Assembly: GCF_016756395.1 (NCBI RefSeq)
Contig: NZ_AP018365.1
Span: 4,687,001 to 4,751,000 of the forward strand
Length of the DNA: 64,000 nt
Direction: 5' to 3'
Source: Streptomyces sp. SN-593
GTDB lineage: Bacteria > Actinomycetota > Actinomycetes > Streptomycetales > Streptomycetaceae
Below, in pieces: positions 39,586 through 48,407 of the stretch. The stretch's first letter is position 1. Every line of letters starts with the position of its first letter. The position numbers and the translations under genes are program-made. Under the pieces are notes generated by a model that saw only the letters and a list, made by a program, of their open reading frames with translations, had not been told where the DNA came from and did no database searches.

Positions 39586-41037
39586 ATGTCCAAGGTCCTC
39601 ACCAACCTCCCCGCCGGCGAGCGCGTCGGCATCGCCTTCTCCGGCGGTCTCGACACCTCGGTCGCGGTCGCGTGGATGCGTGACAAGGGTGCCGTCCCCT
39701 GCACGTACACCGCCGACATCGGCCAGTACGACGAGCCCGACATCGCCTCGGTGCCCGGCCGCGCGCTGGCCTACGGCGCCGAGATCGCGCGCCTGGTCGA
39801 CTGCCGTGCGGCCCTGGTCGAGGAGGGGCTGGCGGCGCTCGCCTGCGGGGCGTTCCACATCCGCTCGGGAGGGCGGGCGTACTTCAACACCACCCCGCTC
39901 GGCCGCGCCGTCACCGGCACCCTGCTGGTGCGGGCGATGCTGGAGGACGACGTCCAGATCTGGGGCGACGGCTCGACCTTCAAGGGCAACGACATCGAGC
40001 GGTTCTACCGCTACGGCCTCCTGGCCAACCCCCACCTGCGGATCTACAAGCCCTGGCTGGACGCGGACTTCGTGACCGAGCTCGGCGGCCGCAAGGAGAT
40101 GTCGCAGTGGCTGCTCGACCACGAGCTGCCCTACCGCGACAGCACGGAGAAGGCGTACTCCACGGACGCCAACATCTGGGGCGCCACCCATGAGGCCAAG
40201 ACGCTGGAGCACCTGGACACCGGTGTCGAGACCGTCGAGCCGATCATGGGCGTGCGGTTCTGGGACCCGCTGGTCGAGATCGCCGCGGAGGACGTGACGA
40301 TCGGCTTCGACCAGGGCCGCCCGGTCACGGTCAACGGCGTGAAGCTCGGCCCCGTCGAGCTGGTCACCGAGGCCAACGCCATCGGCGGCCGCCACGGCCT
40401 GGGCATGTCGGACCAGATCGAGAACCGGATCATCGAGGCCAAGAGCCGCGGCATCTACGAGGCGCCCGGCATGGCCCTGCTGCACGCGGCGTACGAGCGG
40501 CTGGTCAACGCGATCCACAACGAGGACACCCTCGCCCAGTACCACACCGAGGGCCGCCGCCTCGGCCGCCTGATGTACGAGGGCCGCTGGCTGGACCCGC
40601 AGGCGCTGATGATCCGCGAGTCCCTCCAGCGCTGGGTCGGCGCGGCCGTCACCGGCGAGGTGACCCTGCGGCTGCGCCGCGGCGAGGACTACTCGGTCCT
40701 CGACACCACGGGCCCCGCGTTCAGTTACCACCCGGACAAGCTGTCGATGGAGCGCACCGAGGACTCCGCGTTCGGTCCGGTGGACCGGATCGGCCAGCTC
40801 ACCATGCGCAACCTCGACATCGCCGACTCCCGGGGCAAGCTGGAGCAGTACGCCCAGCTCGGCCTGATCGGCTCCGGCAGCCCCGTGATCGGCGCCGCCC
40901 AGGCCGCCGCGACCGGCCTGATCGGCACCATGCCGCGGCTGCCCGAGGGCGGCGCCGAGGCGATCGCCTCCCGCGGCGAGGCCGCCGAGGACGACGAGCT
41001 GCTGGACCTGGCCGCGATGGAGTCCGGCACCGACTGA
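39586..41037 (+). CDS. argG: Argininosuccinate synthase
   Basis: 483 residues, the long E. coli-type form. Joins citrulline and aspartate with ATP in arginine biosynthesis. The ATP pyrophosphatase P-loop is GIAFSGGLDTSVAVAWMRDK; later signatures are GGRAYFNTTPLGRAVTGTLL and GSTFKGNDIERFYRYGLL. ATG 39586 is chosen because the -10 box ends six bases upstream; an earlier in-frame ATG lies inside the promoter. No arginine genes adjoin it. Terminator at 41077-41102. Confidence 0.96.
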   Translation: MSKVLTNLPAGERVGIAFSGGLDTSVAVAWMRDKGAVPCTYTADIGQYDEPDIASVPGRALAYGAEIARLVDCRAALVEEGLAALACGAFHIRSGGRAYFNTTPLGRAVTGTLLVRAMLEDDVQIWGDGSTFKGNDIERFYRYGLLANPHLRIYKPWLDADFVTELGGRKEMSQWLLDHELPYRDSTEKAYSTDANIWGATHEAKTLEHLDTGVETVEPIMGVRFWDPLVEIAAEDVTIGFDQGRPVTVNGVKLGPVELVTEANAIGGRHGLGMSDQIENRIIEAKSRGIYEAPGMALLHAAYERLVNAIHNEDTLAQYHTEGRRLGRLMYEGRWLDPQALMIRESLQRWVGAAVTGEVTLRLRRGEDYSVLDTTGPAFSYHPDKLSMERTEDSAFGPVDRIGQLTMRNLDIADSRGKLEQYAQLGLIGSGSPVIGAAQAAATGLIGTMPRLPEGGAEAIASRGEAAEDDELLDLAAMESGTD

Positions 41038-41076
41038 CCCGCCCCCTGCTCCGAGGGGACGCGGGACCCCGTGGAC

Positions 41077-41102
41077 CCCGGGCCGCAGATGGGCGGCCCG
41101 GG
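41077..41102 (+). terminator. Terminator after argG
   Basis: 10-bp stem CCCGGGCCGC / GCGGCCCGGG with loop AGATGG, 39 bp after the argG stop. 41103-41229 holds no gene. Confidence 0.75.
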
Positions 41103-41229
41103 TCTTCGGCGCGGCCCGGAGCCCCGGTCGGATCCGGTGGCCGTGGCGCCGTGCCGACATGGCGCCGTGCCGACGTGGCGCCGGGTAAGGCGGGTGCCGG
41201 TGGCAGTGGGCGTGACGTCGTACCGGCCG

Positions 41230-42339
41230 TCACTGATCGGCGGTGCCGGCGTCGGGCCGTTCCGGCGCACCGGACTCCCCGAGAGCCGTGATCAACCCTT
41301 CCAGCCACACGGCGGCGGCGTCCGGATGGAATCGTCGCCGTACCTCGTCCCGCGCCTGCCGGGAGATCGACTCCCGCAGCTCCGGGCCGTCACGCAGCCG
41401 GAGCACCGCCGTCTCCAGCCCCCGCAGGCCGGTGTCCACCAGCAGACTGGTCACCTGGTCGCGCGCGACGGGCGCGTACCCGTCGATCGCCGTGCAGATG
41501 GTCGGCGTGCCGACGGCCATGGCCTCGATGAGGGACTGCGGAAGGTGTTCGTGCCGGCCGGGGAACACGGCGACCACGGCGTGCCGCAGCAGTCGGACCC
41601 GGTCGTCGATCCGCGTCGTGCGGACCGGCCGAACGCGGTCGGGGTGGTCGCGGGCGGTCGCCAGGACCAGGTTCTCCCCCGCCGAGCCGGGCGCCATGCC
41701 CAAACCGATCATGACCAGCGCGGTGCCCGTGGCGGGGTGGACGCGGTGGGCCCACACCTCCGCCAGGAGGCAGGCGCCCTTCCACTCGTCGAAGCGACCG
41801 AGGTAGACCGCGTAAGGGGGCGTGGTCGGGTCGGGCGGAGCCGACGGCTCGGAGAGGAAGGCGGCGGGAAGGCAGAAGGGGGCCACCGAGACGGTCGTGG
41901 TGCGGGGCAGCATGCCGCGCAGGCTCCGTGCGTGGACCTCGTTGAGCGTCCACACCCGGCGCAGGCCCGCGACGCCGGAGAGATCGGCCGCCACCTCGGC
42001 GTTCGGCCGGGCGGGGCGTTCCCACAGCAGCGCGCAGCGGGGCAGCCCCGTGAGCGTGTCCACCGCCCGCTGCGCGTGGGCGCGATCGTCCGGGAGCCCC
42101 AACACCACCACGTAGTCGCCTTGTTCGACCGCCCGTCGCCCTGCGGCGAACAGCCGCTCGTAGGGGAGGGCGGACGGTGTCCGGCTGCCCTCCTGATGTG
42201 TGGGGCCTTCCGGCACGAACACGCGCGTACTCCACCCGCGGCGCTCCAGCAGGTCGGCGTAGCGGCCGGCCAGCGTGCCCACGCCGGAGCCGGAGAAAGG
42301 ACTGCCGGCCACGAGGGTGAGTCTGCGGGAGGGGCTCAC
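41230..42339 (-). CDS. GT4-family glycosyltransferase
   Basis: 369 residues from GTG 42339. Two Rossmann halves: N-terminal LTLVAGSPFSGSGVGTLAGR (glycine-rich acceptor side), and C-terminal YAVYLGRFDEWKGACLLAEV, VVAVFPGRHEHLPQSLIEAM, AVGTPTICTAIDGYAPVARD, where the E(x7)E-type donor site is EHLPQSLIEA. Donor and acceptor unknown. Divergent from the small RHIM-like gene; the 167-bp gap between them should hold both promoters. Confidence 0.82.
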   Translation of the reverse strand: MSPSRRLTLVAGSPFSGSGVGTLAGRYADLLERRGWSTRVFVPEGPTHQEGSRTPSALPYERLFAAGRRAVEQGDYVVVLGLPDDRAHAQRAVDTLTGLPRCALLWERPARPNAEVAADLSGVAGLRRVWTLNEVHARSLRGMLPRTTTVSVAPFCLPAAFLSEPSAPPDPTTPPYAVYLGRFDEWKGACLLAEVWAHRVHPATGTALVMIGLGMAPGSAGENLVLATARDHPDRVRPVRTTRIDDRVRLLRHAVVAVFPGRHEHLPQSLIEAMAVGTPTICTAIDGYAPVARDQVTSLLVDTGLRGLETAVLRLRDGPELRESISRQARDEVRRRFHPDAAAVWLEGLITALGESGAPERPDAGTADQ

Positions 42340-42506
42340 GCGCGCTCCAGGGTCTGGCGCCGGGGCGACGTCGGCGGGTCCGCCGTCGTGCACCGTTTTT
42401 CCCGTAACCGGCTCGTTCAACCGTGCGTGCGCCGGCGGCTGGCTATGCTGGGCGGGCCGTAAAGACACGGTTCCTGCGCAGGCTTACCGGTATCGGGGGG
42501 TCTTCC

Positions 42507-42923
42507 ATGGTTGGTCTCGAGATCGCGGCGGGGTATCTGATCGCCTGGGCCGTCCGTAAGGCCCGCAGGGCCGCCGGTCGGCTGGACGAAGAGGCGGACG
42601 CCGCCGTGGACACGGCCCTCGACCACCTGCACGACGTGGTCGCCCGCAAACTCGGGCGGGAGCCCGCGCTGGTCGCCCTGGAGCGGGAGGGCGCCGCGAG
42701 CGCCGAGGGACCGTTGCTCTCCACTCAGATCGAGGTGCGCCACGCGCTGGAGGGCGCCGTGCGGCAGGACCCGCGCTTCGCCGCCGACGTCGCCGCCGCC
42801 GTCGAACGCCTCCGGTCCCTGGCCCCCGAGGCGGGGGACCGGCATTCCCTCGACCTGCGCGGCGCACGCGGCGTGCAGATCAACAACTCCGCGGGCAACT
42901 CCCAGGTCAACCACTTCAACTAG
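42507..42923 (+). CDS. Small membrane-tropic protein with C-terminal RHIM/amyloid-like motif
   Basis: 138 residues from ATG 42507. The N-terminus (VGLEIAAGYLIAWAVRKARR) is a short hydrophobic helix followed by a charged helix, able to associate with membrane. The middle (IEVRHALEGAVRQDPRFAAD, VAAAVERLRSL) is helical. The C-terminus reads LRGARGVQINNSAGNSQVNH then FN, close to bacterial RHIM-like or amyloid signalling motifs (VQ-hydrophobic core with Asn/Gln ladder). Such motifs end toxic or pore-forming effectors in NLR pairs. It directly precedes the NB-ARC gene (90 bp). Effector function is inferred, not shown. Confidence 0.6.
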   Translation: MVGLEIAAGYLIAWAVRKARRAAGRLDEEADAAVDTALDHLHDVVARKLGREPALVALEREGAASAEGPLLSTQIEVRHALEGAVRQDPRFAADVAAAVERLRSLAPEAGDRHSLDLRGARGVQINNSAGNSQVNHFN

Positions 42924-43013
42924 CTCCGGAACATGCCCGGAACACGCCGCTCCTCGCGCTCCTGTGCCGGAACGGGCGGTGCGGTGCCGAGGCACGGCGA
43001 CGAAGGCGGGCTC

Positions 43014-45425
43014 ATGGATGATCAGTCCACGGCTCTGGCAGCGGCAGCCGCCTCCGCGGTGGTGGGGGCGCTGTCGGATCCCGACGCAGACGGCGGGCGG
43101 GCCCGGGCCGCGTCCCGAGAGGTCGCCGGCCTGTGGGACGGCGGGGACGGGGCGCCGCCCGGAGGAGCGCTGCCGCCCGCCTCCGCGCTGTGGGGCGCCG
43201 CCCGTGACGGCGCCCCGAACCCCACGGAGGCGGCTGGACCCGACGCCGAGCGGCTGTGGACGGGCATCTTCCAGGAGTTCCTGCGCAGCCGTCCCGACGG
43301 CGCCGAACGACTGGTCGCCCTGGTCGCCGGCCTCGGCGCGGAACCGCCCGCCGGCGCGGCACGGGACCGCCCGAGACCCGCCGTCAACGTGCCCATACAA
43401 CTCAACGTCTTCGCGGCCGCGGAGGCTCCGGAAGGTACCGGCGCGCCGGCCGGGCTCTTCCGCATCCCCCCGCGCAACCGCAACTTCACCGGCCGCGAGG
43501 ACCTGCTCGACCGGCTCGACGCGCACCTGCGCGGCGGACGGCGGGCGGTGGTCCAGGCGCTGCGCGGCTGGGGCGGGGTCGGGAAGACCCAGATCGCGGT
43601 CGAGTTCGCCCACCGGCACCGGGCCGCGTACCGGTTGGTGTGGTGGCTCGACGCGGAGCGCGTCGACCTCATCGGCGAACAGTACGCCGAACTCGCCGTC
43701 AACCTGGACCTGGTGGACAGGGGCGGCGACACCCCCGCCGCGGTCCGCGCGGTCCAGTCCCACCTGCAGTCCACCGCGGACTGGCTGATCGTCGTGGACA
43801 ACGCCGAGTCCCCGCACGAGACGGCCCCCTGGCTGCCGCAGGGCGAAGGCCATGTGATCATCACCTCCCGTCACCAGCGCTGGGGCGAACTCGCGCTGCC
43901 CCTCGACGTCGACGTCCTGCGCCGGGCGGAGTCCGTGGCGTTGCTGCGCCGGTGCGTGCCCGACCTGCCGGACCAGGACGCACACCGCCTCGCCGAGCAA
44001 CTGGGCGACCTCCCGCTGGCGTTGGCGCAGGCGGGCGGGTTCCTCACGGAGACCGGCTGCAGCCCCGCCGCATACCTCGAATCGCTCCGCTCGCGGGCCA
44101 ACGAGGTGCTCAGCGCCACTCAGCCGACCTCGTACCCGAGATCGCTCGCAGCCACGGTGGCCACCACCATGGAGCGGCTCGCCGACATCGACACCACCGC
44201 GCAGGCCGTGATGTGGGTCTGCGCCTTCCTCGCCCCCGAACCGGTCCCTGTCGTCCTGCTGGCCCCGTCAGGTCCGCCCGGCGGTGAGCAGCGTGCTCCG
44301 ATGGCCGAACTGACCGGCGAGGCAGGCGACTTGGTTGCCCTGCACCGATGCGTCGGCCGGATCACGAACCTCGGTCTCGGCAAGCCGAGTGCGGACGGCA
44401 TCGTCGTGCACCGGCTGACGCAGGCGATCGTCAGGGACGGCCTGAGCGACGACGAGGCCGCCCGCGTCCGGTCGGTCATGGAGGAACTGCTCGTCGCGGC
44501 GGACCCCGGAGACCCCGCCCACCCGGCGTCCTGGCCCGCCTGGGCCAGACTCATGCCCCACCTGCTCGCGGCGAACCCGGCCGACAGCCCCTCCCCGGGG
44601 CTGCGCGCGCTGGCCTGCAACGCCACCTGGTACCTGCTCACCCGTGCCGAGACCGAGCCCGGGCTCGCCCTGGCGTCGAAACTCCACGAGCGATGGCTGC
44701 GGGAGGAGGGCGCGGACGCGTACTTCACCATGTGGGCGGCCAACAGCGTGGCCCGCGCCTGGTACGACCTGGGGCATGTCCCGAAAGCCAGGGAACTGCA
44801 CGAGGAGACCTACCGGCGCAGGCGCCGGCACCTGGGGCCCGACGACGAGCAGACGCTGATCACGGCGAACAACGTCGCGCGCGACCTCCGGGCCATGGGT
44901 GAGCCGGAACTGGCGCGCCAGTGGGACGAGGACACCTTCCGGCGGCGGCAGCGCCTCCTGGGCGGCGATCACCTGCACACCCTGATCTCCGGCATCAACC
45001 TGGCCCGCGACCTGCGCATCCTGGGCCGCATGGAGGAGGCCAGGGCCCTGGACGAGGAAGTGCTGGAACTGCGCAGGGCCACCCTCGGGGAGGACCACCC
45101 CCACACGCTGGACTCCGCGAACAGCCTGGCCCGTGACCTGTTCGCCCTGGGACAGCCGGCGCAGGCACGTGCCCTGGACGAAGACGTGCTGCACCGCAGG
45201 GAGGCCGTGCTGGGCCGCGACCACCCGCACACCTTGGACTCGGTGCACAACCTGGCCCGCGACCTCCTCGCCGTCGGCGAGACGAACGCGGCCTACGCGC
45301 TGGACCGGCGTGCTCACACCGGGCGGCGCAAGGTGCTCGGAGACGCCCACCGGGACACCCTCATCTCAAGCGAACACCTCGCGTCCTACCACGTCCCGCC
45401 GACCGGCCAGGAGGAGTCCGAGTGA
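43014..45425 (+). CDS. STAND/NLR-like NB-ARC ATPase with TPR repeats
   Basis: 803 residues from ATG 43014 (RBS AAGGCGGG). Residues 1-115 form a helical N-terminal region. A short hydrophobic motif (VNVPIQLNVFAAAE, about 122-136) precedes NFTGREDLLDRLDAHLRGG and the NB-ARC: P-loop GWGGVGKT at 185-192, Walker B WLIVVDNAES, VIITSRHQRW and GDLPLALAQAGGFL. The C-terminal ~250 residues are 42-residue TPR units (ARALDEEVLELRRATLGEDH, THNLARDL-like helices). It looks like a sensor that oligomerises on a trigger. The last bases overlap the next gene (GTGA). Confidence 0.85.
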   Translation: MDDQSTALAAAAASAVVGALSDPDADGGRARAASREVAGLWDGGDGAPPGGALPPASALWGAARDGAPNPTEAAGPDAERLWTGIFQEFLRSRPDGAERLVALVAGLGAEPPAGAARDRPRPAVNVPIQLNVFAAAEAPEGTGAPAGLFRIPPRNRNFTGREDLLDRLDAHLRGGRRAVVQALRGWGGVGKTQIAVEFAHRHRAAYRLVWWLDAERVDLIGEQYAELAVNLDLVDRGGDTPAAVRAVQSHLQSTADWLIVVDNAESPHETAPWLPQGEGHVIITSRHQRWGELALPLDVDVLRRAESVALLRRCVPDLPDQDAHRLAEQLGDLPLALAQAGGFLTETGCSPAAYLESLRSRANEVLSATQPTSYPRSLAATVATTMERLADIDTTAQAVMWVCAFLAPEPVPVVLLAPSGPPGGEQRAPMAELTGEAGDLVALHRCVGRITNLGLGKPSADGIVVHRLTQAIVRDGLSDDEAARVRSVMEELLVAADPGDPAHPASWPAWARLMPHLLAANPADSPSPGLRALACNATWYLLTRAETEPGLALASKLHERWLREEGADAYFTMWAANSVARAWYDLGHVPKARELHEETYRRRRRHLGPDDEQTLITANNVARDLRAMGEPELARQWDEDTFRRRQRLLGGDHLHTLISGINLARDLRILGRMEEARALDEEVLELRRATLGEDHPHTLDSANSLARDLFALGQPAQARALDEDVLHRREAVLGRDHPHTLDSVHNLARDLLAVGETNAAYALDRRAHTGRRKVLGDAHRDTLISSEHLASYHVPPTGQEESE

Positions 45426-46621
45426 CCGACGACGACAGCGCGGGCACCGCCGCCGCCGACCGCGCCGACTGGCTGGCTGTCAGGGCGCATCTCCGGCTAA
45501 ACCGTCACCAGTTGTCGATCAGCGCCCGGCACTGCTACGGCGGTGCCCCGACCGTCGAGGACACCGCCCTGCTCACCCGGCCGGAGTGGCTGCCGGAGCG
45601 CCCACTGGAGATGGACGCGGTCCGAACCGAGTGGGACGACACCCCCGCCTCTCCCGGCCGCGACGCCGCCTTGCGGCGGGTCGCCCAGGACAGCGGGCTG
45701 CTGCCCCGGCGCGACGACGTCGGCCGTTTTCCCTCGTACTCCGCCGCCATGCGGGAACTGGCACGCCCCGCCGTCTTCGAGGACCGCTTCACCTACCAAC
45801 TGCGACACGCCGACCTGACGGGCGGACCGGACCGGTCCTGCATGCGCTTCGGGGCCGGCAGCTACTTCGACGGGATCGACCTCGGCGAGGCGTGCGCGCA
45901 CGAGTACGCCGCCTCGGTGATGCGCCTCGGGCGTGCGACGCCTCGACACGCGGCACCCCCACGCGCGACACCGCTCAGGGACGCACTCGGCGGCCCATGC
46001 CGACCGGACGACCGGCCGAGCAACCTGGCCGTCGCCACCCTCGTCCTGCGCCACGACCCGGCGACCGGGCACGCGTGCTTCCCGCTCCACTGGCGGGACC
46101 CCGCCAAGGTCGGTCAGGCCGGCGGCCTGTACATGGTCGTGCCGGTGGGCATCTTCCAACCGGCGGGAACCGGCCCGCACTCCCGCGTCAACGACTTCTC
46201 GGTGTGGCGCTGCGTGCTGCGCGAGTTCGCGGAGGAACTGCTCGGGGAACCGGAGGACCCCGGTACGGCGGAGCCGATCGACTACGGGACATGGCCCGTC
46301 GCGGCACGGCTGGACCGGGAACGCACCCGCAGGAGGATCCGTACGTACGTCCTCGGCATGGGTACGGACGCGCTGACCCTCGCCACGGACCTGCTGACGG
46401 TCATGGTCATCGACGCCGAGCTCTGGGACGAGCTGGCCCGGCGGATGAGCGGCACCAACGCCGAAGGACGGCTGGTGACCACCGGGGAGACCGAGGCGCC
46501 CCGGCTCTTCCGGTTCGACGAGGCGGAGATCCATCGGCTCGTCACCGAACTGCCGCTGGAGACGGCGGGCGCCGCTCTCCTCCGTCTGGCCTGGCGGCAC
46601 CGGCGCGATCTGCTCGGCTGA
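45422..46621 (+). CDS. Uncharacterised protein coupled to the NLR gene (partial Nudix-box resemblance)
   Basis: 399 residues; GTG start overlaps the STAND stop. Similar proteins occur in Streptomyces, sometimes annotated as XRE regulators. The N-terminal part includes LRLNRHQLSISARHCYGGAP. The C-terminal half has the strand GGLYMVVPVGIFQPAG, then VLREFAEELLGEPEDPG, which matches only the REx2EE core of a Nudix box; the upstream Gly and Glu positions of the full box are absent. Coupling to the NLR and NMNAT-like genes suggests a shared pathway. Function unknown. Confidence 0.55.
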   Translation: MTDDDSAGTAAADRADWLAVRAHLRLNRHQLSISARHCYGGAPTVEDTALLTRPEWLPERPLEMDAVRTEWDDTPASPGRDAALRRVAQDSGLLPRRDDVGRFPSYSAAMRELARPAVFEDRFTYQLRHADLTGGPDRSCMRFGAGSYFDGIDLGEACAHEYAASVMRLGRATPRHAAPPRATPLRDALGGPCRPDDRPSNLAVATLVLRHDPATGHACFPLHWRDPAKVGQAGGLYMVVPVGIFQPAGTGPHSRVNDFSVWRCVLREFAEELLGEPEDPGTAEPIDYGTWPVAARLDRERTRRRIRTYVLGMGTDALTLATDLLTVMVIDAELWDELARRMSGTNAEGRLVTTGETEAPRLFRFDEAEIHRLVTELPLETAGAALLRLAWRHRRDLLG

Positions 46622-46672
46622 CGTCCCCTACGCCGAGAACCCCTTCGAAGAGGACCGGAGGCCTGCCACGAC

Positions 46673-47341
46673 ATGCCCCAGTACGACGTCGCGTCCGCAC
46701 ACGGACGTTTCCAGCCCCTGCATCTCGGACACGTGGAGTACCTGCTCGCCGCGAAGGAGCGCTGCCGGTTCCTGCACGTCGGGGTGACCCAGTTCGTGCG
46801 CTCCCGGCTGGCCGGTGGTTCCGTCTCCGCACCCCACCGCGCCCTGCCGGAGAGCAATCCCTGGACCTTCTACGAGCGCCGGTCGATGATCCGGGAGGCC
46901 CTCGTCCACGAGGGAGTCCCGGCCGCGGAGTTCGACGTGATCCCCTTTCCCGTCGAGGACCTCGCCGTCCTGCCGGAGTTCCTGCCCACGGCCGTACCGG
47001 TGCTGACCACGATCTACGAGGAGTGGAACCGCGAGAAGGTCGCCATGCTGCGGAGCGTCGGCTACACCGTCGAGGTCCTGTGGGACGACCGTCCCCGCGT
47101 GTACTCGGGAACCGAGGTCAGACGCCTGGTCGCGACAGGCGACGCGCGCTTCGAGAAGATGGTGCCGGACGCCACCGTCCGGTCGATACGGAGTGGCGGG
47201 GTCCACCGCTGGACGACGGATGCCGTGACCGGCCGGCTCCCGGGTGCCGTGGAGGGCCGGCCCCCGGGTTCCGTCGGCGGCCCCCCGGACTCCGCCGCCG
47301 GCCGGACCCCGGGCTCATCCGGTGAAGGTGATCCGGCCTGA
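46673..47341 (+). CDS. Nucleotidyltransferase resembling NMN adenylyltransferase
   Basis: 222 residues. Cytidylyltransferase-like fold: N-terminal GRFQPLHLGHVEYLLAAKER with the HxGH (HLGH) motif, and the C-terminal RVYSGTEVRRLVATGD matching the ISSTxxR-type motif of NadM-like enzymes, which make NAD+ from NMN and ATP. The region after about 180 is a Gly/Pro-rich tail. 51 bp after the previous gene, so probably the last gene of the NLR operon; its 3' end overlaps convergent selD by 27 bp. Exact substrate unproven. Confidence 0.72.
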   Translation: MPQYDVASAHGRFQPLHLGHVEYLLAAKERCRFLHVGVTQFVRSRLAGGSVSAPHRALPESNPWTFYERRSMIREALVHEGVPAAEFDVIPFPVEDLAVLPEFLPTAVPVLTTIYEEWNREKVAMLRSVGYTVEVLWDDRPRVYSGTEVRRLVATGDARFEKMVPDATVRSIRSGGVHRWTTDAVTGRLPGAVEGRPPGSVGGPPDSAAGRTPGSSGEGDPA

Positions 47342-48379
47342 GTCGGCGGTCAGCCGGCCGACCACAGCCGATCCGGGCGGGCCCGGCAGTTCGGCGAGGA
47401 CGGCGTCAAGGGCCTCGGGGGCCACGGCCAGGAGCGCACCGCCCGACGTCTGCGGATCGGTGAGCACGATCCTCTCCTCGGGCCGGAGTGCCGCCAGCCC
47501 CTCACCGCACACGTCCCGCACGTACTGCGTGTTGGTCTCGAAGGCCGAGGTGTGCGCGCCTCCCGCTGCCAGGTCCCACACCCGGTCGAGAACGGGAAGG
47601 GACGTCGGCGACAGGGTCGCACCGAGCCGGTCCCTGACGCACATCTCCTTGAGGTGGCCGAGCAGTCCGAACCCGGTCACGTCGGTCGCCGCGTGCACCG
47701 CCCCGCCCAGCGGGCCCTCGACCAGGTCGACGAGGAACGCGTTGGTCGCCGTCATGGCCTCCACCGCGGGGCCCAGCGCAGCCTCGTCGATCAGCCCCGC
47801 CCGGCAGGACGAGGTCAGGATCCCCACGCCCAGAGGCTTGGTGAGCACCAGGGCGTCGTCAGGACGGGCTCCCGAGACGAGGAGCCGCCCCGTCGCATTC
47901 GGCACACCGACCACCGCGAAGCCGAGTTTGGCCTCGGGATCGACCACCGAGTGGCCCCCGACCAGCGCGCACCCGGCGTCGGTGAGCACCGCGGCGGCGG
48001 CATCCAGCGCGTCGGCGAACTCCTCGGTGCCCGCCCCCGGGGGCACGCAGGCGACGCTCAGGGCGAAGCGGGGCACCATGCCGGCGACGTAGACGTCCGA
48101 GAGCGCGTTCGCGGCGGCGATGCGTCCGTAGTGCACGGGTGAGGGAACGACCGACGTGATGAAGTCGACGGTCAGGCCGAGGACCCGGCCGTCCCCGAGT
48201 TCCACGGCGGCGACGTCCGCCATGTAACGGGAACCGAGGTCCTGCCCGTCACCCTGCCCCGCCAGACGCGCGAACCTCTGGGCCGTCAGGGCGGGCACCT
48301 TGCGCGCGCAACCACCGCAGCGCGCGGTCTTCCAGAGTTCGGTGCGCGGAACACTCGTCGAATCCGGGTTGCTGACCAT
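47315..48379 (-). CDS. selD: Selenide, water dikinase (selenophosphate synthase)
   Basis: 354 residues from ATG 48379 (RBS GGGAG). Makes selenophosphate from selenide and ATP. The N-terminal catalytic loop ARCGGCARKVPAL has the redox Cys pair and Lys; AIR-synthase halves are visible (DFITSVVPSPVHYGRIAAAN, LSDVYVAGMVPRFALSVACV, ALVGGHSVVDPEAKLGFAVV, VTGFGLLGHLKEM, LTDPQTSGGALLAV). No selA, selB, tRNA-Sec, selU or selenoneine gene is seen in the window, so its client pathway is unknown. Convergent with the NMNAT-like gene. Confidence 0.9.
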   Translation of the reverse strand: MVSNPDSTSVPRTELWKTARCGGCARKVPALTAQRFARLAGQGDGQDLGSRYMADVAAVELGDGRVLGLTVDFITSVVPSPVHYGRIAAANALSDVYVAGMVPRFALSVACVPPGAGTEEFADALDAAAAVLTDAGCALVGGHSVVDPEAKLGFAVVGVPNATGRLLVSGARPDDALVLTKPLGVGILTSSCRAGLIDEAALGPAVEAMTATNAFLVDLVEGPLGGAVHAATDVTGFGLLGHLKEMCVRDRLGATLSPTSLPVLDRVWDLAAGGAHTSAFETNTQYVRDVCGEGLAALRPEERIVLTDPQTSGGALLAVAPEALDAVLAELPGPPGSAVVGRLTADSGRITFTG

Positions 48380-48407
48380 GTGGCGTACGGCTCCCATCAC
48401 CTCGGGC

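Noticed and set aside
41230..48379. Selenoneine (senABC) cluster from glycosyltransferase plus selD
   Set aside because: The glycosyltransferase is about 5 kb away and no senA-like gene is present.
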